A stretch of 64,000 bases of DNA from Polytrichum commune. Taxonomy: Eukaryota; Streptophyta; Polytrichopsida; Polytrichales; Polytrichaceae. This document shows positions 41,901 to 51,368 of this stretch, piece after piece. Under the pieces are notes generated by a model. The model was not told the DNA's origin. It saw only the letters and a list, made by a program, of their open reading frames with translations, and ran no database searches. The position numbers were made by a program, and so were the translations under genes. Each line of letters starts with the position of its first letter. Positions within the stretch are counted from its first letter, which is position 1. The DNA is taken from positions 25,422,001 to 25,486,000 of the forward strand of contig OX485806.1 of assembly GCA_950295325.1 (NCBI GenBank). The letters run 5' to 3'.

Positions 41901-44900
41901 GCCTCTTACCAAAAGCAAGGCGGTTTCTTGCAACCGTTGCCTATCCCGTCGGCGCCATGGCATAGTATGTGCATGGACTTGATCACAAGTTTGCCGGAGT
42001 CACATGGGTATGATGCCATCTTGTTGATGGTAGAGCGGTTTGCCAAGTTGGCACACATGATGCCGATTGTGGGAACCGCCACCGCGTTGGAGACCGCATA
42101 GCCTTTTCTCAAAGGATGGTTGAGGCACCACGGGTTGCCAAGAGTGATTGTGTGGGATCAAGATCCAAAGTTCACAAGTGCATTTTCAATGCATTTCTCT
42201 AAGGAGGTCGGAATGAAACTAAGGTTTAGCACGGCCTTGCATTCCCAAATGAATGGGAAAGCGGAGCATGTGAATGGAGTCTTGAAGCAATACTTGAGGA
42301 ACTTGGTGGGGGCGGACCAAGGAGATTGGGCGGACTATGTGGGTCGAGCGGAGTGTAATTGCAATGTAGCCACGCACTTGGCTACCAAGGGGTGGTCTTT
42401 GGTGGTGGCTTATGGAGTGGATGCGCTCCAACCTATTAACCTAGCTCTCGAGGGGGCACATTCAACACTAGAGTTCAACCAAGATGGTGAGGACTTGGCC
42501 AAGGATGGTAAACAAGTCTTGGAGATGACCAAGTTGTTGGTGGAGAAAGCCCGAAGGTGCTACGGAGTGCAAATCAATGCCGGAAGACGCGAAGTGGAGT
42601 ATGAGGTGGGCCAATAAGGTGTTGTTGAATGTGGACAACTTCACCTTGCCCAAAGGCCTTACTTCAAAAGTTCATGTCCAAAATTGGAGCTTCGTTTTCC
42701 ATTGTGGAACAAGTGTTCAAGGACATGTATAAGTTGGAATTACCGCCGGAGATCAAAGTGCATCCGAAATTTCATGTCTCAATACGAAAGTCATTTTAGG
42801 ACGACACCTTGTGGCCCGATCACAAGCAAGTGATTAGGCCACCTCCCGACCTTATGGAGGTCATTTGGAACATGAGGTAGGAGGGCATCCTCAAGTGTAG
42901 GAAGCCCAAGTGAAAATGAAAAAAAATGTACAAAAGAGTACTTGGTGAAATGGTGAGGATACCATGAAAAAGAAACCGCTTGGGTGGCGGCAAGAGACAT
43001 GGTGAACACCAATGAATAGGTGAAGCACTTTGAAGAAACTAAGGCTAAGGATTCCAATAAAAAGAAGCGTAGGCATTGATGAGGACATCAATCTCCTTTA
43101 GTGGGGGAGAGACGCTAGTAGCACACTTAGCTTCGAGGTTAATTACTCCACAACATGAACTTGTTCTTTGGCTTGAGGGAATAAAGTCCAAACTTTAGTG
43201 GTGCAAAGAGAAAAGTATGAGATGAGGTCCTAGTCTTGTACTTGTGCTTGGTTAATGGAAGAGGGGGAATAGATATGCCAAACTAGGTTGGGTAAGCCGA
43301 GTAATTGGGGGCCATGGCTTGGAGGGGCCTTGGATAAAACCAAGAAACTTCTTAGTTGTGGGCTTGTCCGGGCGGGGGCAAGGTGATGGCGCGTGCTCAT
43401 AAAAGTGCTACCCGCGAGCTAACGAGAGTTGGCGCATGGGAGTCATGAACCCATGTCTCGAAAGAGCAAAGTGGGAACCGAGTCGGGCGGGACTTGGCAT
43501 CACCCCCGTGCGATCGAGGCGTGGCTTAACAATGGAAAGCCATCTCGGAGTTGCAACCGAGACAACTTAGTGGAAGCGTTGAGGTCTCGCCTAGATGTGT
43601 CACGTTAGGCTAGTGGAGCCTAACGGGGGGGGAGGCCCCAAAAGAGGGGCAACCCATGTGAGTCCCGAAGTAGGTGGGTCTAGTATAGGTTAGGTCCTTG
43701 GAGGAGTTCCAAGGTCGCTAACGGACCACCTAGGAACGACACCTTTGGGACTATGCCAAATTAGAAGATGCATTGTGGGGGTCGCGCCCTAAGGTAAACA
43801 CAATGCCGCACCATAGAGGATGGCAACTTGAGAATTGGTGTGCCGACTACGAGTATAGTCGATGAGGGCATCGACTCCGTTTGGTGGGGGTGAGTGTCGC
43901 GCACCTCTCCATGAGGAGTGCCCGAAACACCATGGGCACAAGGGGGACCCCGGAGTGACACCCGGGACTTGTGGCGCCGTTGGTGAGAGGGCCCAAGTGA
44001 TCCTAGTGTGGGTGAGGGCCCCGGGCGTTGGGAACACCTCCCACCCACGAAGACTAGGAGGCACAAGGGTAAGGCCATGAGCTATGCGTAGCTCATGGCG
44101 TGGTGATTCTAGAATGCTCAAGAACACCTCAATCGGAGGTGTGAGCTAGGAGTTATGGCCATTTGAGTGGGGCGCTGTCCCGGGACAGCGCCCTGGTACA
44201 GCAGTGCCTGGGAGGGATTCCCGGGACTGCCAAGGTTCAAACAGGCATAACTTCCCCAAGACTTGCTCGAATGGAGCAAGTGAGGAGTCCATCGGCATCT
44301 ACGTGAAGCGTAGATGAGGATGGAGTGGTTGGTTGTTATGATCAGACATCATACAAGGAAGTTATGATGGTCTGAAGCTGCTGGGGGGTTCTAGGCCCAG
44401 CAGCTGAAGGAAATTGTCCACTTGGCCCCAACTCTTGGTAGGGAGACAAGAGGTTGGTTGACGGTGGGGTAGGGGCCCCGCGTAGAGTCCTAGAGGCTTA
44501 TATGGGTGAGGTGGTGTGGCCTCACCCACCCGAGGCCGAACGGCACGGCCTCCATTGGCATTGGCCTAATGTGAGGCCATAGTTGCCTAGTATGGTTCGG
44601 GTTGTTGTAGTGTTGCTCCGGCAACGCGATGATCAACATAAGATTGGACTTCCATGGATGGAAGTCCACATCTAAGGATTGGTTACCGATTAAAGGGGTT
44701 GGTTAGCGATTAAGGGGTGAGTCCCGAAAGCAAAGTAGGAGGGTTGGTTCCCTCCTATGAACTATTGGTCCGGGGTAAGAGGAGCTATCCATTAGCATGG
44801 CGGAATGCGAATGGTTAGCGCTCGTAACCTTTTGTAGAAATAAAAATTGGCAAGATTGTCAAGGGGGGCTAGCAAGGGTTGCGACATGTTATTTTATTTT

Positions 44901-45145
44901 TGTCATGTATGTTCAGAGTTCAAAAGGAGAGCCCGATTCGCGTTCTTACCGCGGACATGTTTTCGACGCCTTCGTCGACGTTCGAACTCCCTTCCTATGT
45001 TGTTGAGCTTGCCACTCTTTTGGCCGAAGCACCGTCCCCACCTCCTATTCGTCCCCGCCCTTTCAACAAACTAGTTTTGGATTTCCTAGATATAGAGGCC
45101 GATCAGGGGGAGGATAGTGATAGACATGGTAGTCCAAGTGGTTGA
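35907..45145 (+). CDS. Gene D: beta-class DNA (N4/N6) methyltransferase-like protein, spliced, 5' end not found
   Basis: Exons 35907-36583, 36685-37019, 37130-37366, 37488-37688 and 44917-45145. All introns are GT-AG and phases agree. The last intron contains the gypsy element. Exon 1 is acidic then S/T/P-rich. Exon 2 has DLLFADVPANL in the place of the catalytic (D/N/S)PP(Y/F) motif. Exon 3 has VPWRGAREKRPDFF, as in the helix before the AdoMet site. Exons 3-4 give DIIMDWQCGVGGSVIACRS then RHIVALESDINIYKSVLL, matching the DPFxGSGTT-type motif I plus the acidic end of the next strand. The order IV then I fits the beta class. The catalytic motif is degenerate (DVPA), so activity is doubtful. 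A T7 run at 37297-37303 costs one base of frame. Family and enzymatic role are inferred from motif order. Confidence 0.65.
37771..38762 (+). repeat. 5' LTR of the gypsy element
   Basis: 992 bp, TG...CA ended. Comparison with the 3' LTR by eye shows one difference (GGGAACGCC here, GGGAACACC at 44032). It is unusually rich in short stem-loops, including a 24-bp perfect palindrome centred on CCCGGG at 38046-38069 and 10-bp-stem hairpins such as 37951-37974. Confidence 0.97.
38765..38776 (+). other. Primer-binding site (initiator Met tRNA)
   Basis: TGGTATCAGAGC lies two bases after the 5' LTR end. It is the standard complement to the plant initiator-methionine tRNA 3' end used by gypsy elements. 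Confidence 0.9.
39420..39715 (+). repeat. About 60-bp tandem repeat inside the gypsy element (gag-side region)
   Basis: Five diverged units carry GTGCCGCGGACGGAATGTTG or close variants followed by GGTGG.TTTGT.CTACCAAG. The region lies where gag would be expected, but no capsid or zinc-knuckle motif is visible, so gag appears replaced or decayed. Confidence 0.75.
40000..43060 (+). pseudogene. Degraded pol (protease, RT edges, RNase H x3, integrase, chromodomain)
   Basis: Pieces appear in the normal gypsy order: a protease-like stretch, the start of reverse transcriptase (VRYKDVFTNVLLKMLPPR), the tail of the RT domain (EFLRHV, then GLANYYHHF), RNase H lead-in segments, integrase (AGHRGERKNRHRM; MDLITSLPESHGYDAILLM; VIVWDQDPKFTSAF; SQMNGKAEHVNGVLKQYLR, carrying the D, D and E positions) and a chromodomain-like KEYLVKW.GYHEKETAWVAA. 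The catalytic RT palm appears deleted, part of the integrase HHCC finger is lost and several stops interrupt it, for example near 41877 and 42100. This element cannot make its own enzymes. Confidence 0.88.
40585..41190 (+). repeat. Triplicated RNase H-region segment in pol
   Basis: TGGCTATYCCAAGAGTGGGA with the bases after it recurs at about 40600, 40830 and 41060. Copies 2 and 3 also share TTCGCCGCCCGTGCTCAAGT and CCTTTTGAGGTGC. The spacing is about 230 bp. This corresponds to the region between RT and RNase H of gypsy pol and was amplified in tandem within the dead element. Confidence 0.85.
43895..44886 (+). repeat. 3' LTR of the gypsy element
   Basis: 992 bp, nearly identical to the 5' LTR, ending GCGACA and followed by the TGTTA target copy and then the acceptor (TATGTTCAG) of gene D's last intron at 44916. 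Confidence 0.97.
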
Positions 45146-45394
45146 CTACGCCTCTCACCTCTATCTCATATGTATTGCTTTCGTTAAAGTTTTTTATAAG
45201 TTTGTTTTATGAATTTCCATCTGCCTTTTACAATCCCATATATCTCCTTCATCTTCCTATGTTGGTGTTTGATTTCAATTCTCTATTTCGAGTTGTCAAA
45301 TCTATGTTTAAGTAGGTTCTCGACTCTAAGGTAATGGATTTGTTGTCAATGAACACATATTCATTTTATGTGGATGGTGGTTTTTTGTGTTCAT

Positions 45395-45670
45395 GTAGAC
45401 TCTTGGCTTCGAGAGTCTAAGGTCTTAGATGTCAAGATTTTGATTTTATGTGCATGGTTGATTTTATGGTTGGTTAGGCTCTCGGCTCCGAGTGGGTGAG
45501 GTCTTCTGTGTCTAGGACCACATTTTGTATTAGTGTGGATGGTTGTTTTTATGTTTGGTTAGGCTCTCGGCTCCGAGAGGGTAAGGCCTTAGGTGTCTTG
45601 GACCAGATTTTTGATTAATGTAAATGCTTTTACATTATGTTAGGGTAGTATCTCGGCTCCGATATGGTAA
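45395..45670 (+). repeat. Relic units of the hairpin repeat, downstream of gene D
   Basis: Four diverged units with the core CTCTCGGCTCCGAGAGGG (GACTCTTGGCTTCGAGAGTC, GCTCTCGGCTCCGAGTGGGT, CTCTCGGCTCCGAGAGGGTA, ATCTCGGCTCCGATATGG), each followed by (T)AAGG(CC)TTAG, occur about every 85 bp. The core is shared with the 31.6-35.9 kb array, while the rest of the unit differs and there is no long G-tract. In three of them stem changes are compensated on both sides or nearly so. Confidence 0.85.
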
Positions 45671-45679
45671 GGTCTTAGT

Positions 45680-46200
45680 TGAAGGGGACCACATTTTGAA
45701 TTAGTGTGGATGGTGTTAGTTGTGGACCGAATTGTCTCTTGCTAGTTGGGTTGTTATTTCTCTAGTTGAGGGGTTAGGGGTGGGGGATTAGTTTGGTTCC
45801 AGATATTGCATGAGCCATTATGGTCATTATGTTATTGATCCCATCCCCCACTCAAGTTAAGATTTGCCCCTTCAATCTAGTGCAATCCGAACCTTAAATG
45901 ATACCATTGATTTCCATATCCACGTGGATCCTTTTCACATTGAAGTTTAGTTTGAGTTATGATATTGATTCCAACCCCCCCTCAAGTAAAGATTCACCCC
46001 ATTAATTTGGAGGAATCCAATCACATATCTTACCCATAATGTTTGCCTCCACGTGCACCCCATTCACATTGGCCGTCTTCCAATCCCAAATGCTATATAG
46101 CAAATGCAAGTTTTGTTTGGGCATCTCCCGGCCACATTTGATGAAGGCTCCATTCTTGAATTCAGGTGTGTCACTCTATCAAAATTTATGCATTTTTGAA
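45680..46200. other. Spacer between the two repeat zones
   Basis: No gene is seen. Two related stretches, near 45830 and 45955 (TTATGATATTGATYCCA then CCCCTCAAGT), suggest an old local duplication of about 125 bp. Confidence 0.5.
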
Positions 46201-46204
46201 TATA

Positions 46205-47190
46205 TGGGTTGTGTATGTGGGTAAGGCCTTGGCCAAAAATTCGGATTGTATGCTCTTGTGTGTGAGAATAAGGCCTTGGCAACAAATTTCAGATTGTTGG
46301 CTCTTGTGTGTGAGGTTATGTCCTTGGCCAAACATATCAGATTAGTGGCTCTTGTGTGTGAATTTAAGGCCTTGGCCAAAAAATTTCGATTGTTAGCTCT
46401 TGTATATAAGGTTGAGGCCTTGGCCACAAAATTCAGATTGTTGGCTCTGTGTGTGAGGTTAAGGCCTTGGCCTGAAATTTGTGATTGTTAGCTCTTGTTT
46501 ATGAGGTTAAGGCCTTATCCAATACTTCAGATTGTATGCTCTTCTGTGTAAGGATAAGGCCTTGGCCACAAAATTCAGATTGTATGCTCTTGTTTGTGAT
46601 GATAAGGCCTTGGCACTAAATTCAGATTGTATGCTCTTGTGTGTGAGGATAAGGCCTTGGCCAAACATTTGTGATTGTTGGCTCTTGTGTGTGAGGATAA
46701 GGCCTTGGCCAAACATTTGTGATTGTTGGCTCTTGTGTGTGAGGTTAAGTCCTTGGCCAAACATTTGTGATTGTTGGCTCTTGTGTGTGTGGTTAAGTCC
46801 TTGGCCAAACATATCAGATTAGTGGCTCTTGTGTGTGAGGATAAGGCCTTGGCCAAAAATTTGTGATTGGTAGCTCTTGTATATGAGGTTGAGGCCTTGG
46901 CCACAAAATTCAAATGGTATTCTCTTGCATGTGAGGTTAAGGCCTTCGCAACCATTTCAGATTGTTGGCTATTGTGTGTGAGGTTAAGGCCTTGGCCAAA
47001 AATTTGAAATTGTTAGCTCTTGTATATGAGGTTCAGGCCTTGGCCACAAAATTGAGATGGTATGCTCTTGTATGTGAGGTTAAGGCCTTGGCAACCATTT
47101 TAGATTGTTGGCTCTTGTGTGTGAGGTTAAGGCCTTGGCCAAAAATTTCATATTGTATGCTCATGTATATGAGGTTAAGGCTCTTGTGAA
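46205..47190 (+). repeat. 48-bp tandem array, about 20 units
   Basis: The unit is about TTGGCTCTTGTGTGTGAGGT followed by TAAGGCCTTGGCCAAAAATT and TCAGATTG. Precise 48-bp spacing is seen at 46651, 46699, 46747 and 46795. Each unit has the palindromes AAGGCCTT and TTGGCCAA. Because 48 is divisible by three, frames stay open on both strands (LALVCEVKALAKNFRL-type readings), but composition and context suggest non-coding. It lies directly upstream of an acceptor-like TTCATCAG at 47288, as the 128-bp array lies upstream of gene D. Confidence 0.92.
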
Positions 47191-47317
47191 TTTTAAGCAT
47201 TCTTCAGTCTTTGGGTTGAGGTTAAGTTCTTGGCCAAAATTTACTTGATTTTTGATTTCATTTGTGTACCTCATCATTCGTTCATCAGGTTGTGGAAGAT
47301 CGCTCTAATTGCACGTC

Positions 47318-47818
47318 ATGGAGCCACTCGTATTGCATCTGGACCTATATGTACAATTGTCAGTCTTAGTTCCTAGCATATTGGTGGGTGCCGCAAATGT
47401 GGATACGGGCCGGGAGACGGTATTGGACACCCAACGTCGTTTGTCGCTAATCCACGATTTGAGGCTATGTTGCAAATCATGGAAAAATGTTGTGGATAAA
47501 AGTGTGGAGTACAATGCTCTTCGTTTGGCTCAATATGAATACGCCATGGGTCCCAATGTAGACTTAAGGGTGTATTTGCCACGCGAACATAACCTCATCA
47601 CACAATTTCAAATGAACATGATGTGGTTCTCTCATAGCCGCCACGTCAGTTCAAAAATTTCGCGGAGGATTCTTATGTCGGACTTGGGGGATTTGTCATT
47701 GCGTTCATTGGCTAAGCTAAGGGATGAATTGGAGAGCTGCTGGTGTGCGGAGGAGTTCTATGGCATAATCTTTGAATCCTTTTATCCATATTGGACATGC
47801 CCGGCCGATAGGGTGTAG
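47318..47818 (+). CDS. Gene E: uncharacterised 166-aa protein, possibly the last exon of a larger gene
   Basis: From ATG 47318 the frame reads MEPLVLHLDLYVQLSVLVPS and continues hydrophilic with LIHDLRLCCKSWKNVVDKS, VEYNALRLAQYEYAMGPNVD and a tail rich in S, L and E. The CCKSWKNVV segment loosely resembles the helical part of plant F-box proteins, but no full F-box is present. A good acceptor (CATCAG at 47288) precedes it, so the start may be in an upstream exon, although the frame has a stop at 47306. It is the last gene before the right inverted arm. Function unknown. Confidence 0.45.
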   Translation: MEPLVLHLDLYVQLSVLVPSILVGAANVDTGRETVLDTQRRLSLIHDLRLCCKSWKNVVDKSVEYNALRLAQYEYAMGPNVDLRVYLPREHNLITQFQMNMMWFSHSRHVSSKISRRILMSDLGDLSLRSLAKLRDELESCWCAEEFYGIIFESFYPYWTCPADRV

Positions 47819-48229
47819 ATGGAACTAAAGTAGAGGATGGTTGTATATAGCTACTTGAACTGAATACACATTTTTGTAAGTCTTCAGTTTGGCACCTAAC
47901 TTCATGAACATTTTCTCGGCCAATCAAATATTTTATGTATGGTAGTTATTGAAATCTAATCGTACTTGGAAATAGTACCCAACCTACTTGCCGCAATTTA
48001 TCACTTTGTGGAAATCATTTATGTACACTTCAGTTCTTCATCATATGTTAATGTTTGATTTCAATTGGTGACATCAGCCCTAATTTAATATGAAACATTT
48101 CAAACCTAGACTATAGGATGTTTGAGAACAAATGCAATCTTCCACGCCTATAGGATCCATTGGTTTCTCGAACAATTCAGGGTTCTTATGTCCACGGGAA
48201 TGGGGTGCCTTTCCAACAAATTGAATGCA

Positions 48230-48900
48230 AACTACCCCTAAATCCACGGAAATAGGCACTACTTCTCCTAAAATTACCCAATAGAATCTAAATTTTCCGC
48301 TCTCCAATAACCGCTCTCCGCTCTCCGCTCTACGCTCACACTACTAAGTTTCCCCACTGCCTAGTTAAGAGAATTGGCTAACATATGAGGTAGCTAACCC
48401 ATATGAGAGCTAATCTATCTCAAGGCGGCCACACCACCTGATCAATATGAGGGTTTAAATTAAAAGTTAGCTAACTTTTGGGACCTTGCTTTTGTGAAGA
48501 AATGTTACCTCATCAATGCCCCTAACGCTAACTAACTTTTACAAATGAGTAGCCGCATATTTTTCTTGATTGTCCGCCTTTCATTTTCCCCATCTCTTCT
48601 CTATCCTGCTACGAGGTGGACTACACTATTTTTACACCATCTTGAATTAGCATATATCTATAAATTTAAAAACTAATACATGAAACTGGTAGAATACTAA
48701 TAAATATAATATTCAAATTTAGATCATACTTATTATATGTTTATATTATAATCATATTGAAACATAAATGGTTTGGGCCACAAAATGATAGTATATGATA
48801 ATTAGCGTCATGTTCAAAACAAGTAGAGCAAAACTTTGGTCAGTCAAGCCTTTGGTTAGTGGTAACCGAGATGTGCGGCTGTGCGATAAATTAGTATATG
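48230..48900 (-). repeat. Right arm of long inverted repeat (partner 14600-16150)
   Basis: The reverse complement of this block matches the left arm throughout, from CCTATTTCCGTGGA (48242-48255 complement) through the AGAGCGG-rich minisatellite, TGTGAGCGTAGAGCGGAGAG ending at 48340, GGTGGTGTGGCC, the AAAGTTAGCTAAC region and GTCCACCTCGTAGCA, out to CCTTTGGTTAGTGGTAAC. CTA follows TGTGAGCG's outer end here (48341-48343) and precedes it on the left (15968-15970). Further TTAACTAGGTGGTGTGGC words at 48945 and 49023 show that this arm has its own local inverted duplication. Confidence 0.75.
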
Positions 48901-49035
48901 AATTAGTTGATTTCATTAATTCAAATAGTTAGCTAATTCTCCTAACTAGGTGGTGTGGCCACGATTTTAGTTAGCTAGAATTTTGGTTAGCTAACCTTTA
49001 TTACCTCATAAATTAGCTAATTCTCTTAACTAGGT

Positions 49036-51035
49036 GGTGTGGCTCGACTATTTGAATTCTATACTGATCAATTAGTAGTAGGATTTTTTTTTCTAGTTAC
49101 ACATGTTTTGTGTATGTGTCAATGATGTGTCACCCATGTGCAATTTTGAAGAAACTTGTTAATGATAGTCAACACCATGAGTTAGTTTTCTTATTTCTTA
49201 TGTGTAGTTTCAATATTTGATTTGAACCCATCAAGTTATGTAATATTCTTAGGTGCTATCTTCAATTCTATAGACTTCCCTTCAAGTCTTTACATGTTCC
49301 TATGCTCTATGTGCTCCACTTTCAAATAGACAATGATTGCAATATAAGTCACAGTGTTAGGATGTGGCCACGGATGTTTTACGAACATATACTTTGTTCA
49401 CTTTGGCCTCCTCCGGCGACCGGAGTTCTTCTTCTACAATCGATCCTCCATGGTGCTTTGCAATGTTTGCTAGAACTAATAAATCATATGTAAGTTGCAG
49501 GGCATGCATGAAATGTGGGAGATCTATATATAATGGACAATATGGTGGTGGCGGCGAGGCCGTTCCCCATCGTTCTAGAAAGGTGAGGGGAGTGGTGTGA
49601 CATATGTATAGGTGCAAAGGGCCGGGACAACATAGGCCCATACTAGTAGTGTACATAGGACTATTTGCTCCGTCTTCGAGGGCCCAAAACCCATTGTATA
49701 GTAATATGTGCAATTTGGTTGCCTTCGTGAATAGGTTGCCCTTTTACCCATGCAAGTTATGTTGAGTCGAACTCAAATTACAAAACCTATAACTTTGGAA
49801 GTTCATCCGTATAGCAACCACCATGAAATAATATTTGTTGTATTTTGATACTATGGTAGTGAATATTCAAAATAATGTGAACTGTCGATATATTAGCATG
49901 GGGCAACCTAATTGCACATATCAGTGTAATTTACTTAGGGCACGATGTTGTGTGTTGGTCATTATGGCGAAGCAAAATAGAATTTGCCAACATCAATGAA
50001 GCTTTCACCAATATTTTCAAGCATCTTGGTGCCCTAGCACTTTCATGTGGAGCAGGGTGACCAACACGTGAGGGAATAGATTTGCCTAGTTGTCCAACAT
50101 GCAAGTTGGAATGTGATTATCCTCACTCTTACCCATTTTGGAGGTTGCGTTACTAGATTGATTGAACTTTGTAACTAGAGATGCTAGAAATACAAAAAAT
50201 TAATCCAAAAATTAGGAAGGCTTTGGACAAAGCCTTGAATACTAAGAACATGGGAATTGGTATGAAAATGATCAATGTAAATGAAACAATCTCAAGTCTT
50301 GCATCAACATGTTTGTGGAAACCAAGTTATTATCTCTGAAATGAAAGTCAATTTCCAGTTTCTAGGATAGAGAGGTGGTCACCTTCCCCCCTCAAACTTT
50401 TACTATCGTACAAACCATTAAAATTTTGTCTTAACACACACTTCCATGGAGAGGGGTGTCCGAACTTTTTCGTTACCTAGTAGTATTCGTTGATTTTCCC
50501 GGCCCATGGAAATGCGCCCTTAGAGGTTGTTGTACGTGGTTCCCAATTTAGGAGATTCATGGCTACCTTACGTCAATTGACATGGACATTATTTGGTATA
50601 ACTTAGGTCACACGTGCCAACGTCAATTTCAAAGTTGGTGGCCCTTGGGTTTGGTTTGTTGTGGCCCATCCTATTGGATATCAATAGGACTAGAGATAAG
50701 ATTGCACATGCATATAGACATAAACAAAGGCAGATGAACAATGCTTGGAGTGAGATGATCTCATGCTCTCCTTGCTTTGCCTTTATTGTTTTTCTCCGTT
50801 TCATTAGTTCATACAAACAATATGGGATAACTCTTATCCCTCTTCGGACTAGCGTTATAGCCTTATCCTAACCTTATTCTTTCTCATGCCTCTTTCATCA
50901 CATTTTTATTGACTACAAGCAATCTAATGCTCTACCTTCTACACATCCCCCCGAAAGCGAATCCACCCCTCAATTCATGCACAAAGCACTAAGGGAATGA
51001 TTTCCAATGCGCATTCAAAATGTACTCACTAGGTA
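49036..51035. other. AT-rich intergenic region
   Basis: No gene or clear repeat is supported. Short ORFs at 49.36-49.71 kb and 50.6-50.9 kb have no recognisable motifs. Confidence 0.6.
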
Positions 51036-51368
51036 CACTCCACTAAATAGGATATGTAGTGTTTGATTATGTTTAAAGTTGTTACCACCCTGCCCTGCTG
51101 AACATTAATTTTCAATTCCTTGACAATTAATGTTAGAAGATATGCTAGAAGATATGTTGGAATTCTCCTTTTATCATTATCATTATCATTATTTTTTCAT
51201 ATCCTTACTAACACTAAATTCAAACATGTAACTTCCACATATTACCATAATTGATATTTAGTGTTTGAATTTACATTTAATGTTACTTACTTTCACAGGG
51301 TTATTGGTATTTAGTGTATGCGTTCATGTTTAGTGTATCAAACACCAAATATCCTATTTAGTGTAGTG
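51036..51368. mobile_element. CACTA-like MITE, 333 bp
   Basis: The left end CACTCCACTAAATAGGATAT and the right end (reverse complement CACTACACTAAATAGGATAT) are inverted repeats extending to GTGTTTGAT. TTTAGTGT words repeat inside. The CACTA-type terminus and the lack of coding suggest a non-autonomous CACTA derivative. Flanking trinucleotides GTA and GCA differ by one base, so the target duplication is imperfect. Confidence 0.75.

Larger units (their letters stand above)
37771..44886 (+). mobile_element. Ty3/gypsy chromovirus-type LTR retrotransposon, 7116 bp, non-autonomous
   Basis: Two 992-bp LTRs (37771-38762 and 43895-44886) begin TGTCGC and end GCGACA. The element is flanked by TGTTA at 37766-37770 and 44887-44891. 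A primer-binding site TGGTATCAGAGC follows the 5' LTR by two bases (Met-initiator tRNA type), and a purine-rich GGTGGGGGTGAG precedes the 3' LTR. The internal region holds degraded protease, reverse-transcriptase-edge, RNase H, integrase and chromodomain sequence, with no intact ORF. It sits in an intron of gene D in the same orientation. Confidence 0.97.

Noticed and set aside
46179-46955. ORFs of 80-126 codons on both strands in the 48-bp array
   Set aside because: A 48-bp period without stops keeps several frames open. The peptides are simple repeats and there is no start context or neighbouring exon support.
15971-48340. Confident 3-bp CTA target duplication for the giant element
   Set aside because: CTA does flank the TGTGAGCG ends, but inverted similarity continues outside it on both sides, so these cannot be taken as proven termini. 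A 3-base match can also arise by chance.
49357-49713. 118-codon minus-strand ORF
   Set aside because: No motif, weak composition, no splice or promoter support.
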